Assembly (NCBI GenBank): GCA_004335635.1
Contig: QAXH01004207.1
Coordinates: 31,538-65,882, forward strand
Length of the DNA: 34,345 nt
Source of the DNA: Chloromonas sp. AAM2
Taxonomy: Eukaryota > Chlorophyta > Chlorophyceae > Chlamydomonadales > Chlamydomonadaceae
Direction: 5' to 3'
Shown here in pieces: positions 10,901 to 21,300 of this stretch. A program made the translations under genes and the position numbers. The notes beneath the pieces were generated by a model, which saw only the letters and a list, made by a program, of their open reading frames with translations, was not told the DNA's origin and did not search any database. The number at the start of each line of letters is the position of its first letter. Position 1 is the first letter of the stretch.

Positions 10901-13900
10901 ACATACTAGTAGTGTACAGCAAGTATAGGCACCAGGTGACATGCACGTTAGCTTGTCTTAGCGAGCACGAAATCATATCTTGCCAATGTGTGCATCAAAA
11001 CCGCACACCATGCACAACACACCATGCAGGCCACCCAACTGTGCGATCAACATCGCTTGCACGTCACGATTCTTACATTAGGGGTAAATGCTGCAGCACC
11101 ACCCACCCATTTTCCACACGTGCCCATGTCCTGCCTCAAAACATTCATTCCCCACCTCATACCCAGGTCATCCACACCATCACACCCACGTGCATGATAC
11201 GCTTCTGTTACCCAATCATTTATTTATTTACTCACATGGCATGAGCTCTCCTCGTCAACCTCCATGTCCATCAGGCCATGCGCAGCCGCATGGACATCTA
11301 CATACTCCATGCCATGGTCAGCCTCAAGCCCTTTCACTGCCATGTCACTCTTCCTGAAGGCAGCATAGCCCTTGACACCTGTACTGCCCACGTGCTTCTC
11401 AAACGGCTGCATCTTGGTAACGAGATCCAAGGCAACTGAATCACCCTCAGGGGCCACTTGCACATGAGCCACTGAGGCAACAGGCGGACTGGCAGCCGCA
11501 GCAGCAATGACATCATCGCATGGGCTGATAGGCAGCAGACCTGCACAGTCAGCGCCATCCTTGGGCTTTTGGATGTCAGGGGGGCTCATCGACAGCATGC
11601 CTGCCCATGCAGCTCCATCCTTGGCGGCTTGCTGTGTATCACGTGGACTGTCTGCATGCATGCCCGCCCACAGGGCGCCGTCCTTGGCATGCTGCAAGCC
11701 AGGGGAATCCATGCCTTGCAGAGCGGCCATGAGATCGGAGGCGAGGAGGGAGGTGGAAGTTGGCATGGGGCTGACCATGTGCCCAGCCTGCTTAGCTGGT
11801 GCAGGGCTGGCAATCATGGCTGGTGCGGCTGGTTCAGCTGCGGCTGGGCTGCCAAAAGCCGGGCTGGCAACAGTTGGGCTGGTAGCAACAGGTGACATGG
11901 GCAGCTGCAGTGGGCTGAGGACTGCTGCATCATGCTTCAGCACAGGGCTGCCAGCAGAACCAGCAACAACAGGAGACATGGATGTATCCAATGGGCTGAG
12001 AGCCAAAGCAGCACCCATCATTTGCAAACCGTTTTTGTCATCAGCTGTCTCTGCATTTGAACTAGCAGGGACGGGGTTAGAGGTGGCAGGTGACACGCAA
12101 GTGTGGGGTGGGCTGAGGGCATCTTCCGCCATCTGTGCAGCAGTGCTGCCGATTGCTGCACCTGAAGTGGGGTTTGCAGGAGTAAGGCTAGCCAGGGCGG
12201 GTGGCATAGCGGCCTCCGGATGGCTGCAAGTTGGGCTGTCCGTGCAAATAGGCAGAGCAGTGGAGTCGGTTGCAGCCTTATCACTCGCCACTTGTTCAGT
12301 AGCCACATCCAGTAGTGGCATTGAGACGGCTGCCAAGCTATCATCAACAACCTCAGGCTCACGGTCTGCATCGGGGCTGTGGTCGCCATTCTCTGGCACA
12401 AAACTTGTCTCAAGGCTGTCACCATCGGCCTGAGCCATAAGGCTTGCCTCAAGGCCATCACCACCGAGGTCCTTGGCCCTGACGTCAGGTGCAGCGTTGG
12501 CCCCAGGGCTGTTGCTGCCTCCCATCAGTGCTGGGCTGGTGGCAGGGCTATCATGCAGAGCCCGTGTGGGGCTAGCAGGAGGTGTGCTTGTCTGCACTGG
12601 GCTGGCAGCTCCAAGGCTGTCACTGACCGTGTTTGCCAAGGGACTGCCACCTTCCAAGGATGTGGCACTAGCGACAGGGCTGCTGTCTGCCACCAGTGCA
12701 GCTGGGCTGTCACCACCAGCAACCAGCTCAGGACTGGTAGCAGGGCTGACTGCAGCTGGTGACATAGGCGGCCTGTGATAGTCGCCAGCATCGGCAGCTG
12801 GGTAAGCTGCAGGGCATTCACCAGCCTCAACTTCAGTGCTGGGTTGCTGTTCGTGGAGATCCAGGCTGGCTGCAACTGGTAGTGGCATGGATGCCTGAGC
12901 GCTGCTAGTCATGCACTGGGCAGCGGCAAGCCCTTCCGGCTGCAACACTGTGGCTGTGGCCATGGTGTAGCTGGCAGCCGTAGCTGGTGCAATAGCTGCA
13001 GGTGCTGCATTAGCCTTCGCTGGGGTGCATGGAGGCATCTCATCGACATCCATGCAGTCAGTATCCATCTCACCAGGGCCCATGCAGTCGTCGTTCATGC
13101 CAGCAGCAGCAGCAGCTGGCACATCAGTGGTTACTAGTGTGGGGCTGTCCATGTCAGCTGCAGCAGCAGCTGGGCCATCAGTGTTGGCCATAACAGATGC
13201 GGGGCCGTCCATGTCAGCAGCTGAGCTGTCCATGCCAGTGGCAGCCGCTTGCTGGCCTGTTTTAATAGGTGCAGGACCATCTGCATTGCATGCTCGGCTG
13301 TCCGTGCCATTTGCAGCAGCTACAGGACCTTCAGTGCTGGCTGGCTGGAAGCCCATGCCAGCTGAAGCAGCTGGCTGGCTGTCAGCATCAGTAGGAGCAG
13401 CTGGCTGGCTGTCCGCGTCAGTTGAAGCAGCTGGCTGGCTGGCTGTGTCAGTTGCAGCAGCTGGCTGGCTGTCAAGGTCACTTGCACAAGCTACATTGTC
13501 CACCACAGCAGCCACTGCTGGCGATGGCTCATCGCCATTGACCTGCTCACTGCTCTCATCTGCACCACGTGCTGACTCAGATGAACCATGTGCCGGCAGC
13601 ACAACTCCATCATTCACCTCCTCCATGCACTGATCATCACACTCCATATCATCCGCCTTACCCTGCCCAGCGCCACCATCAGCCACCTCAGCAACTGCTT
13701 CCACTGCTTCATCCGACCGAGCGGCTGCAACCGACTCAGGCGACTCAGCCACAACAAGGTCACTGATCATCTCGGCTGCGCCAACTGCATGCTCATTGCT
13801 CTTGGCCAGACCACCTGGCTTGGCAGTCACTGGGTTTGTTGGCAGTGCTGCGCTTTCAGAGAAAGGCAGGTTCTCGAACAGACTGACCTGGTTGTCGCTG

Positions 13901-15955
13901 ATATCCTGCTCATATGTCACTGGCATAGCTGCAGTAGGCTGGTCAGCAGCGTCTGGCAGTGGCTGCTTTTCATCACTCGCATCTGGCAAAGCCGCAACTG
14001 GCTGGTCAGCATCGTCCTCAGGTGGTGAATCTACAGCTGGCTGGGCATCATCCTCTGGCAGTGGCTCAGCTGCAGCTGGCTGGGCATCATCCTCTGGCAG
14101 TGGCTCAGCTGCAGCTGGCTGGGCATCAGCCTCTGGCAGTGGCTCAGCTGCAGCTGGCTGGGCATCAGCCTCTGGCAGTGGCACATCTGCAACTGGCCAA
14201 GTATCAGCCTCTGCCACCGGCACAGCCGCTGCTGGCTGCTCGGCAGCCTCTGGCAGTGGCACAGCCACAGCTGGCTGCTCGGCAGCCTCCTGTGCCAGCT
14301 GTCCAGCATCAAATGTGAATAACAGCTCTGAACCCTCATATGGCGCCATGTCCCCATCCACCTGGTCTGGCCAGTGGCTACTGTCCTCAGGAGCACCATC
14401 TGCCACGGCTATGCTGCCTCCTGCTGATGGCAGCCTAGCATCTGAGCCGTCCACAACACCTTCCGTGGCATCCCCTGCACCACTGGCACGCCCAAGGTTC
14501 ATCTGCCCCAGGTGCATGCTCAACTGCTCGCCACCAACTACTTTGACTGCTGTTGGGCTGACATCTTGTGCATCACGCGCCTCTAGTGAGCTGTCTGGGG
14601 CGCCAGCAATCCAACCTTCCATGTCCTTGATGAGGTTGCCTGCTCTTGCTGGCTGACTGGCCTGCCTGTCAGATGTGGTGGAAGGCTCCAGGTCTTCCTC
14701 TGGCATGGCAGGGTCTACCATGGGCTGGGCCAAGGCATGGTTCTCCATGTCGGCAGGGAGGTTGGTGGCGATGTTGTGGCTATTGTAGTCCGCAGCAGCC
14801 TGGTCAAGCTCTGCGGCGGCTACTGGCTGCTGCCAGGCTGTCTGGCTGGTCGCTGCAACAATATGCTCCACCTGCGTTTCTTGCTGGTCTGGTTCACACT
14901 CCTGATCATCCCATTCATACTCCTGGCTGCCATGGCTACTGTTAGCACGTGGCTGCTGCTCTGCAATGCTTGCCAGAGGGGACTGTATGCTGCTGATTCC
15001 ATCAGGTTCATCACAAGCACTTGCGTCGGTGTCCACCGATGCTTCCCGCTCGGTAGCAGCTGCATGCACGGTAGGTGACTCACCTGCCATGCACATATCA
15101 TGGCTAGGCACTGTTGAGTCTAAGCTGGTCACAGCTCCTGCAGAAACAGGCGCTGATGCTGCGCGGTTTGGTGATGGTGCCAGGTACTGAGCCTGCTGGG
15201 CTGGTGATGTAGATGATTGCTTGGGTGTGCGCCCAGTCATTTTGCCCCACATTTTCTTCAGGGCGGATTGTGGACTCTTGCTGCCACGGGGCGTGACTGG
15301 GGCGCCCGGATTTGGGCTGGACAGCGTGCTTGCTGGCTCCTGGCCGGTTGATGCTGGCTGCTCATCGGGCATGGGGCTGGCCTGCCTGAGCCCTGCATGG
15401 TCTGTCGTGAGTTTGAAAAGTAGCCTGTCCTGGGACTGTGTCACTTGGCTTGCTTTCTGGCGGGGTCGCACGCTCGCACCCTTGTTGTTACCTGCGCACA
15501 GTTCCAAGGCAAAACAGTTGATGCGACACGGACGGGTTTGTTGACCTGATTGTCGGAAGGACGCTTCTCACCTGGCTTTTGCTCCCAGAAGCCCTTCATT
15601 CCTGTCACGATGCCCTTGCCCATAAGGCTACCCAGTGACATCCTGCGCTGGTCAGGCTGCTGTGCTCCTCCGGGCTGGTCCATCTGCACATCAGCGGCCT
15701 GGATGCAAACAGCAGGGTTGAGTCAAGCTCACCACCGAGGTCAATAACATGCATCGATGCACGTCCAAGAGATGCTGGCACTAGTAACTGACTGTGCTCC
15801 AGAAAGGCTACCCTGGGCAAGCTTGTAATATGCGGCAGCAACATAAGCATATCAGCAACAAAGAACGTATGCTCTCACGCTGGTGGTATGCAACTCACTT
15901 TGAAGGGGTCAGCCTGAGCGTCAGCATCATCTGTCTTTGCTGCCGTGCCGTCCAT
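4977..15955 (-). CDS. Giant TACC-like acidic coiled-coil protein, 16 exons
   Basis: Exons on the minus strand: 15955-15899, 15698-15572, 15491-11236, 10803-10690, 10484-10464 (21 nt, least certain), 10372-9815, 9586-9170, 8832-8685, 8372-8157, 7843-7653, 7218-7147, 6875-6729, 6536-6441, 6198-6082, 5572-5447, 5072-4977. All junctions keep frame and use GT-AG, giving about 2,252 residues. It starts MDGTAAKTDDADAQADPF, then a short basic patch (RRMSLGSLMGKGIVTGMKGF). A disordered, acidic, Ala/Pro/Ser-Pro-rich region of about 1,400 residues with several internal repeats follows, coded by one 4.26-kb exon. After further Ala/Gly/Thr-rich linkers, about 260 residues of heptad-like coiled coil (from FLEAQNSILMEKLVAAEQ) run to the C-terminus. 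The end, ELMRIADDLMGQLERSNA, recalls the animal TACC C-terminus (from memory, E-L-T-[KR]-I-C-D-[DE]-L-I). TACC proteins bind XMAP215/ch-TOG and act on spindle and centrosomal microtubules. The gene model is strong; the family name is an inference from architecture and the C-terminal motif. An alternative is two genes split at 11224. Confidence 0.72.
7229..7253. repeat. (GT)n microsatellite
   Basis: Twelve GT dinucleotides in an intron of the TACC-like gene, just upstream (in transcript order) of the acceptor for exon 7218-7147. On the transcribed strand it reads (CA)n close to the acceptor and could influence splicing. Confidence 0.9.
7301..7365. repeat. (TAATG)13 pentanucleotide array
   Basis: Thirteen perfect TAATG units in an intron of the TACC-like gene. 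In another register the plus strand reads (TGTAA)n, so it carries twelve overlapping-register copies of the algal poly(A) pentamer antisense to the gene. Confidence 0.95.
11073..11077 (-). terminator. Intronic TGTAA, possible early poly(A) site
   Basis: Minus-strand TGTAA lies about 150 nt after an in-frame TAA (11226-11224) reached if the donor at 11235 is not used. It could end a short transcript encoding only the acidic N-terminal part. It may equally be a chance pentamer. Confidence 0.3.
11510..11710 (-). repeat. Three coding repeats, KDGA-x-WAG type
   Basis: The long exon codes three successive copies: KDGALWAGM, KDGAAWAGM and KDGADCAGL. Each is followed within a few residues by a Ser-Pro motif (DSP, MSP, ISP). 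Spacing is about 20 residues. They are linear-motif-like repeats in otherwise disordered sequence. Confidence 0.75.
13345..13490 (-). repeat. Coding repeat of SQPAA type
   Basis: Four tandem-like copies of about 30 bp code for units such as DSQPAAPTDA and DSQPAAS within the long exon of the TACC-like gene. The copies have diverged but keep frame. Confidence 0.7.
13922..14290 (-). repeat. Coding minisatellite, unit PLPEADAQPAAAE
   Basis: A 39-bp unit coding for PLPEADAQPAAAE or its variant PLPEDDAQPAAAE is repeated perfectly or nearly so at about 14040-14190, flanked by decayed relatives (for example PLPEAAEQPA). Copy number may vary between strains while keeping frame. Confidence 0.85.
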
Positions 15956-16583
15956 GCTGCGTTGTCGGTTTATGAATGAAAAGCGGGTCAAGCTCAACTG
16001 CTGCGACGCATGCGCGTGCTAGGCATGCGGCTCAGGGGCTGGAACGCGGGCCAAATTACAATTGTCCTTGGTAACGGCCGTTCACGTGTGATTGATTCAA
16101 TTTAAAATTCATGTGGATGACATGGACGGCCATCTCTGCATGCATAGAGCTTGGTAATGACTACAAGTGGGTGTAGTGATTGCAAGAGTGTCCAAATGTC
16201 CATATGCTCGTGAGTGGAGATGAGCACCCAGTCCATGCAGCCTCAGCTATATTATTATTATTATCATTGTGATGCCAGAACGCACGCATGTAACTGCACT
16301 TATGGACAAGATGCATGACCCTTTTAGCAACACCCCACAGCAGTTCATGCAGACAGGCTTCTCTGCTGCTGAAGTACATGCCAAGTCGTTCCAATTCCTC
16401 GCCTCTCAATCCTCTAAGCGTCAAAGTCACGCTAGATGTAACGTGGCAAAGGTCCAGTGAACCGATTTCATTCCTCACGGTGTTAGCTGGTACGTGATGT
16501 CGGAGCATTGCAAATCATTAACTTGAGTCAAAGCACACGTGCCCATTCATGGTTGCATGAGTGCTTGTTTTCAGCTTCAGCCC
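15956..16583. other. Intergenic: 5' flank of the TACC-like gene
   Basis: Upstream of the ATG at 15955 on the minus strand and downstream of the unnamed gene ending at 16584. It holds an (ATT)n microsatellite at 16248-16264. A minus-strand open frame at 16161-16508 has a stretch of protein-like composition but no supporting splice sites or recognisable family, so I do not call it. The promoter of the TACC-like gene must lie here, but no specific element was identified. Confidence 0.4.
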
Positions 16584-17347
16584 TCACTCTTTACAAGCCC
16601 TCCACACAAGCCAATGGGGCATCGCGCACGGCACACCAAAATAAACCGAGGTTTGGTCGAGATGCACGCCTGTGACTGGAGCATGTTGAAGGCATTTGAA
16701 ATGTTACGAAGTTTGCAACTGTATGCCTGGACTCAGAGCAAGTTCATTCGTCAAACTTACTCGGCTCAAGTTGCCCATGGGAAGCCGCCAAGAAGCTGAC
16801 TAGCCTCATGCATGGCATCTCAAACCACTGCAGGATAAATGCACGGTGATGCATGGCCACTCCTAGATACATGCCGATGTCCATCCGCACATGGCTCATG
16901 CTAAATTGCTCGCCGGGTGCTACTTCCAATGAAACTCCAGGCAAAACAACAGCAGCCAATAGGCACACCTGCCAACCTCAGAAAAATGTCATCAGGATGG
17001 CGCCCACCGACACTCCACCACGCCATCCCAATCTATACAAAGAACACAGAGCTGTCAAATCTTCAACGACAACCCAGACAATGTAACTCAACTACAGTTC
17101 ACAGTGAAACTCTGAAGGAACTATTAGTTGTCAGTTCTGATCCCTGGGAGTATTAGTAGTGCTGGGACAAATGAACCGCTGTACATCGTTAGCCTTCTGG
17201 CAGCACATGGCGAGTGTGCGAGTGACCATGCTGTGAACAAGAGCAGTCAGCCCAGTACACCCTCTTATCTAACTACTTGCAAACAAAGGGTGGCCATGAT
17301 GTGCTTGCGCACGGCAGCATCATGGACAGCGCTTGTAACCACTGCAG
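16584..17347 (-). CDS. Unrecognised protein, 3' part, three exons
   Basis: Three exons join in phase: 17347-17277, 16968-16761 and 16669-16584 (TGA). The donor CCGA|GTAAGT at 16760 is strong, and CAA|GTAGTT at 17276 is acceptable. Acceptors are GCGCAG, TTGGCAG and CAGTCACAG. The last 120 residues include VRKHIMATLCLQVCLLAAVV, which could be a membrane segment. They continue with PGVSLEVAPGEQFSMSHVRM and end HWLVWRACKE. I do not recognise the family. The gene must start further upstream; a candidate exon opens at 17833 (LGPGVLGLELGAWVTAECGE) after a CAGCACAG acceptor, but no phase-consistent join to 17347 is certain. No TGTAA was found in the expected place; one overlaps the last codons. Confidence 0.5.
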
Positions 17348-17416
17348 CTGCGCTGTCTGGCAACATGTCATGTCAATTCATGTCACGAAACGTCAGCAAT
17401 GCGGGCAGGTCAGGTA

Positions 17417-17597
17417 CAGGTGCGTCTCCAGTGTGGCAATGAGTGTTCAGTCATGCCTAGGGATCAATCCGCCGGGCCGTTGTACTGCAGCAGGCTGTAC
17501 GATGCAGCTGCTGCAGGGGGGTCTAGCTGTGCTGACCAGCCACTCAGTTACAGGTGCGGCTCCTGTGTGGCAATGAGTAGTTAATCATCCCTAGGGA
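17417..17597. repeat. Direct repeat, 47 bp, two copies
   Basis: Segments 17417-17463 and 17551-17597 are near-identical, both with GTGTGGCAATGAGT and CCTAGGGA. A second pair, CTAGCTGTGCTGAC at about 17523 and 17831, lies in the same order, suggesting duplication of a larger segment of about 130-300 bp that has since diverged. Confidence 0.65.
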
Positions 17598-17961
17598 AAC
17601 CCCCGCAATCGAGCTGTAGCACAACGTCACAGGCAGCATTGCGAGCAAATGCCGATCGTTGTCCTGGACGTGCCTGTTGACCTGCTGTCTGGCTCTGATG
17701 CTCCGATCCGCGTGTGTGCCAGCCAATCAACAGCTCCAGCACCAGCAACGGAGGCTTGGACTGTTTTGATCCGCTCGCCACACTCAGCCGTGACCCACGC
17801 ACCCAGCTCCAGCCCCAGCACTCCAGGGCCTAGCTGTGCTGACAGGCCATCACTTGATCCGTCAGGCTGATGCTTCCCTGCTACACACAGTAGTGGTCTT
17901 TCTGGCCGCAGTTACGCCAGAGTGTGCCAACTACTGGCGTGTTGAAGGAACGACACGAGCT

Positions 17962-18078
17962 GAGCTGCCCAGTTGCACTGAGCCGGCCAGTTGCACTGAG
18001 CCGGCCAGTTGCACTGAGCTGCCCAGTTGCACTGAGCCGGCCAGTTGCACTGAGCTGGCCAGTTACACTGAGCTAGCC
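17962..18078. repeat. 18-bp tandem repeat
   Basis: About six and a half units of 18 bp, consensus GAGCYGSCCAGTTGCACT. The unit length is a multiple of three, and the minus strand reads as a repeated WPAQCN hexapeptide. No gene context supports translation. Confidence 0.9.
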
Positions 18079-18351
18079 AACACCACGGCATCGCTTTGTC
18101 TGTCATCTGTGGCTGTCAAGAGAGCGTTGTGCTGCCAAACGAACGCCAGGTTGCACTGATGTCAAATGTGACCGGTGGTGAGTGTGGCCGGAGCAGCATT
18201 GAGCTGCTGGACAACTGTCAAACTGTCGGTCATCGGTCAAAGGCGGAAAGGAATGTACTGCAAGCAGCGCGACAACACACAATGAGACGCTGTACTCGTG
18301 GAGTGCACACTGGTTGGAGGCGTGACGCACGATGCGTGTTTATCATACATA

Positions 18352-18356
18352 TTACA
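18352..18356 (-). terminator. TGTAA poly(A) signal of the MYND gene
   Basis: Minus-strand TGTAA lies 31 nt after the TAG at 18390-18388 of the last predicted exon. Position and sense fit a chlorophyte polyadenylation signal. Confidence 0.5.
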
Positions 18357-18387
18357 TCAGGGGGCCCACATGCACCGAGCGCGGACG

Positions 18388-21300
18388 CTAGCAAGCCATG
18401 CAACAGACGAGGCTGGATACCGTCCTAACCAACCCTGAGCAACAGAAGACAACTTCAAGGCGCAAAGAGCAAAGAACACAGTCAAAGAGTGTACACTCGA
18501 ACGAGCAACACTCGTAACCTTTCTGGCACTGCAATGCACCCGCATTCCCCGGTTGGGATCCAGAGACTGATGACTGAAGAGCCTGTGAACCATCCGGCAC
18601 GGCAATGCACCAAGTGTCAGTTTCTTCCCAACAGGTCCCATGGAACAGGCCTCCAAAGGTTGGACACAGGAGGGTGATAACTATAACACAGAGTAATACT
18701 CAGAATGCAAGGGACAGGGCTGTTGACCGCAACCTTGCCCGAAATGTGAGCGGCTGGTGAAACTAGTGCCTGGCGCACATTTGGATGAACAATTGGATCA
18801 AGGTTCAGGTTTGAGTTCCTCCACACGAAACCCTGGCTCTGCCTGGCGCTCACCTGGATGAATCTTTCAAAATCAATGTTGTAGACTTCTTGCAATTCGT
18901 AGCAGTAGTGGCAGAACGAACAATGCAACGCCTTGTTGTTGTCCTGCAAGGTGTGAGCAAACCCGCTGTACTTGAGAGACTGCTCCCACAGTCAAAGTCC
19001 AGGGCAATTCAAGTAAGATGCTGCCGCAACGAACTGCCTTCCGTGCTGCTTCCCTCGTCAAGTGCATCGTCTGCTTTTGCTTTATGCTTATCTTATACAT
19101 GTTTGAGCAGTAGCTGACGGTGCTTGGCCAACGCCTTGCACGAGCTTGCCGTGCATTCCTTCGAGGTGTGCAGGTGGCATTGCGGCCGGAGCCGCTGCCA
19201 AATGCCAAAACGGACGAACATGCAGGTCCCGTACCTTGCATGTGTTTGAGCAGTACCTCGCCGCCCCACATCCGCCGCACTTAGGCGCTGCGCCGCCCAA
19301 CGCACTGATGTCCTGCTGACAACAGCAGCATATGGGACCCTGCAGGAGCCGACGGCCACACCGTCAACAGCAGTGTAACGTGCACACATCCAGCTGGCAT
19401 TAGGTTACTGGATGAGCCTCTTAGAGACAAAGCAGGTTGCAGACAAGGCTGAAGGATGCCTTGACTGGGACTGGCCAAAACACACGGCTGACGAACGTAG
19501 CTTAGAACCAAACCGCACCAAAAACTCAGGCTAATAAGTGGCACTGGCAAGCTGAGGTTGAGCCTAAGCCTGGGTGGGACTAATCGTAACTCTAAGCCAT
19601 GTGTGTCTTACCTGCTCGAAGAACATGGTGCTGACGTAGACAAGGGAGTCAAGATTGAGCGGAACGGCCTTGACGAAACTGCACATGACACACAAGTGTA
19701 CAAGCATGACCACGGTTACAGGCATATTGACCGGCTGAGACAAACTGACCGCACAAGCTGATGCACATGACGCGAGTGTAACCAGCATTCGCTGCAGCAA
19801 AATGCCTCAGCAAAACGTCCATCAAACACCGTGCTGCTGGCCAACATCAGGCTGTAGCAAGCACTGCACCGTTTAATAATGGCGATGTTCCACAATCTGT
19901 GTGCGCTGATCATCAAGGCAAATCATGCCAGCAGGCTAGTCTACTCAGCCTAGCAAGGCAGGGTACAAGTCTACTCACGTGTCCAGGTGCACGCTGGGGC
20001 TCTGTCAGATGCATGTGGGCCCATCTCTCAAACTGTTGAGACCTACCCATAACAGTCAGGCGGCTCATCACAGTTGAGCACATGCAGGAGTGTCTACTCG
20101 TCACCCGATTCGTTAGAGAGTCAGGCGGTTGATCCGAAGCGAGCATACACAGGACTCAATGTTCTTCACTCACTTGAGGTCCTCCACTTTGATGGCTTCA
20201 GTTGCCAAGTCGGAGAAGTAGCACCGTGCCGCATACCGGATGAAGATAGTGGACCCAGTCTTGAGCTGCAAGGAGCGACGCAAGAGTGAGGAACAAATGC
20301 TTAGCAGGTTGGTGGCCTGGAGCTGAGTAGCAGAGCAGGAATGGGGTTGAAGTTTGCCAGTCCAAGCATCAGAAGGGAAGGAAGCAGATGAGGAATGATG
20401 TAGGGAACCGCTGCTGGTTCACATATATTAGGGTGTGGGACAGCCCTGGGCAAAAGCACCACCAACAGCCAGTTGCATCAGTGGACGGGGCTGTGCGAAT
20501 GCTAGCACACCGTGAGCATGCCACGGGGCAGCTATTCACCCATGCACAGGGTCACCGGAAGCGCGCATAAATGACTAGAAAGCGCGATCTCACGCGTTTT
20601 AGCAAATTTCTGACAGAGAGCGAGGAAAGCGTGGCAAAAATCGGTTACCCAAACGGGTTTTCTGGATTTATTCAACACTGGGCGCTCTGCTTGGCCGGAG
20701 ACCTGCGCCATCGCATTTCTAGCATCATTTACCATACATCATGGTCCGCGAAGGGCTAGTTTGGGACAACGTAACCATAGTCAACGAAGAGGGGTGATCC
20801 TCAGGTGACATGCAACCTTTGCTCCTACAAGGGGTACGCTGGCGCCCCACGCCTGACCCACCACTTCTTTTGTCAAGGGCAACCAGGTCTGCATTTGTGA
20901 GCCAACAACAGAGGAGAACAAGCAGAAGCTGAGGGCTCTGCAGGTGAAACTGAGTGCAGCAGTGCTTCAGAAGGATGCAGCAGAGGCAGCAGCCAAGAAG
21001 CGCAAGATGGCAGCTGCCTTTGCGGAGGGCTGCACATGAGCAACGGCCAGCACAACCTTTGGAACCGTGCAACCCAGCTCGTCAGCATCATGCCGATCAT
21101 GCCAATCATGTACGCGCTACGCTGCAGCACCAGCTTGTTTCCCAATGATTGAGTGGCATAAGGAGATTGCGGCAGAGGATGGTGACCAGGAGTAGGACCC
21201 TATCCAACCCTAGGCAACATNNNNNNNNNNNNNNNNNNNNNNNNNNNNNNNNNNNNNNNNNNNNNNNNNNNNNNNNNNNNNNNNNNNNNNNNNNNNNNNN

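Noticed and set aside
12473..13633. Plus-strand open frames opposite the large acidic exon
   Set aside because: They are mirror frames of the Ala/Gly/Ser-rich coding repeats on the minus strand and have no independent support.
11236..15491. KNL1/Spc105-like kinetochore protein as the identity of the large gene
   Set aside because: Short repeats and a C-terminal coiled coil recall KNL1, but no MELT-type repeats, no PP1-docking RVSF/SILK pair and no RWD domain after the coiled coil were found. The terminal motif fits TACC better.
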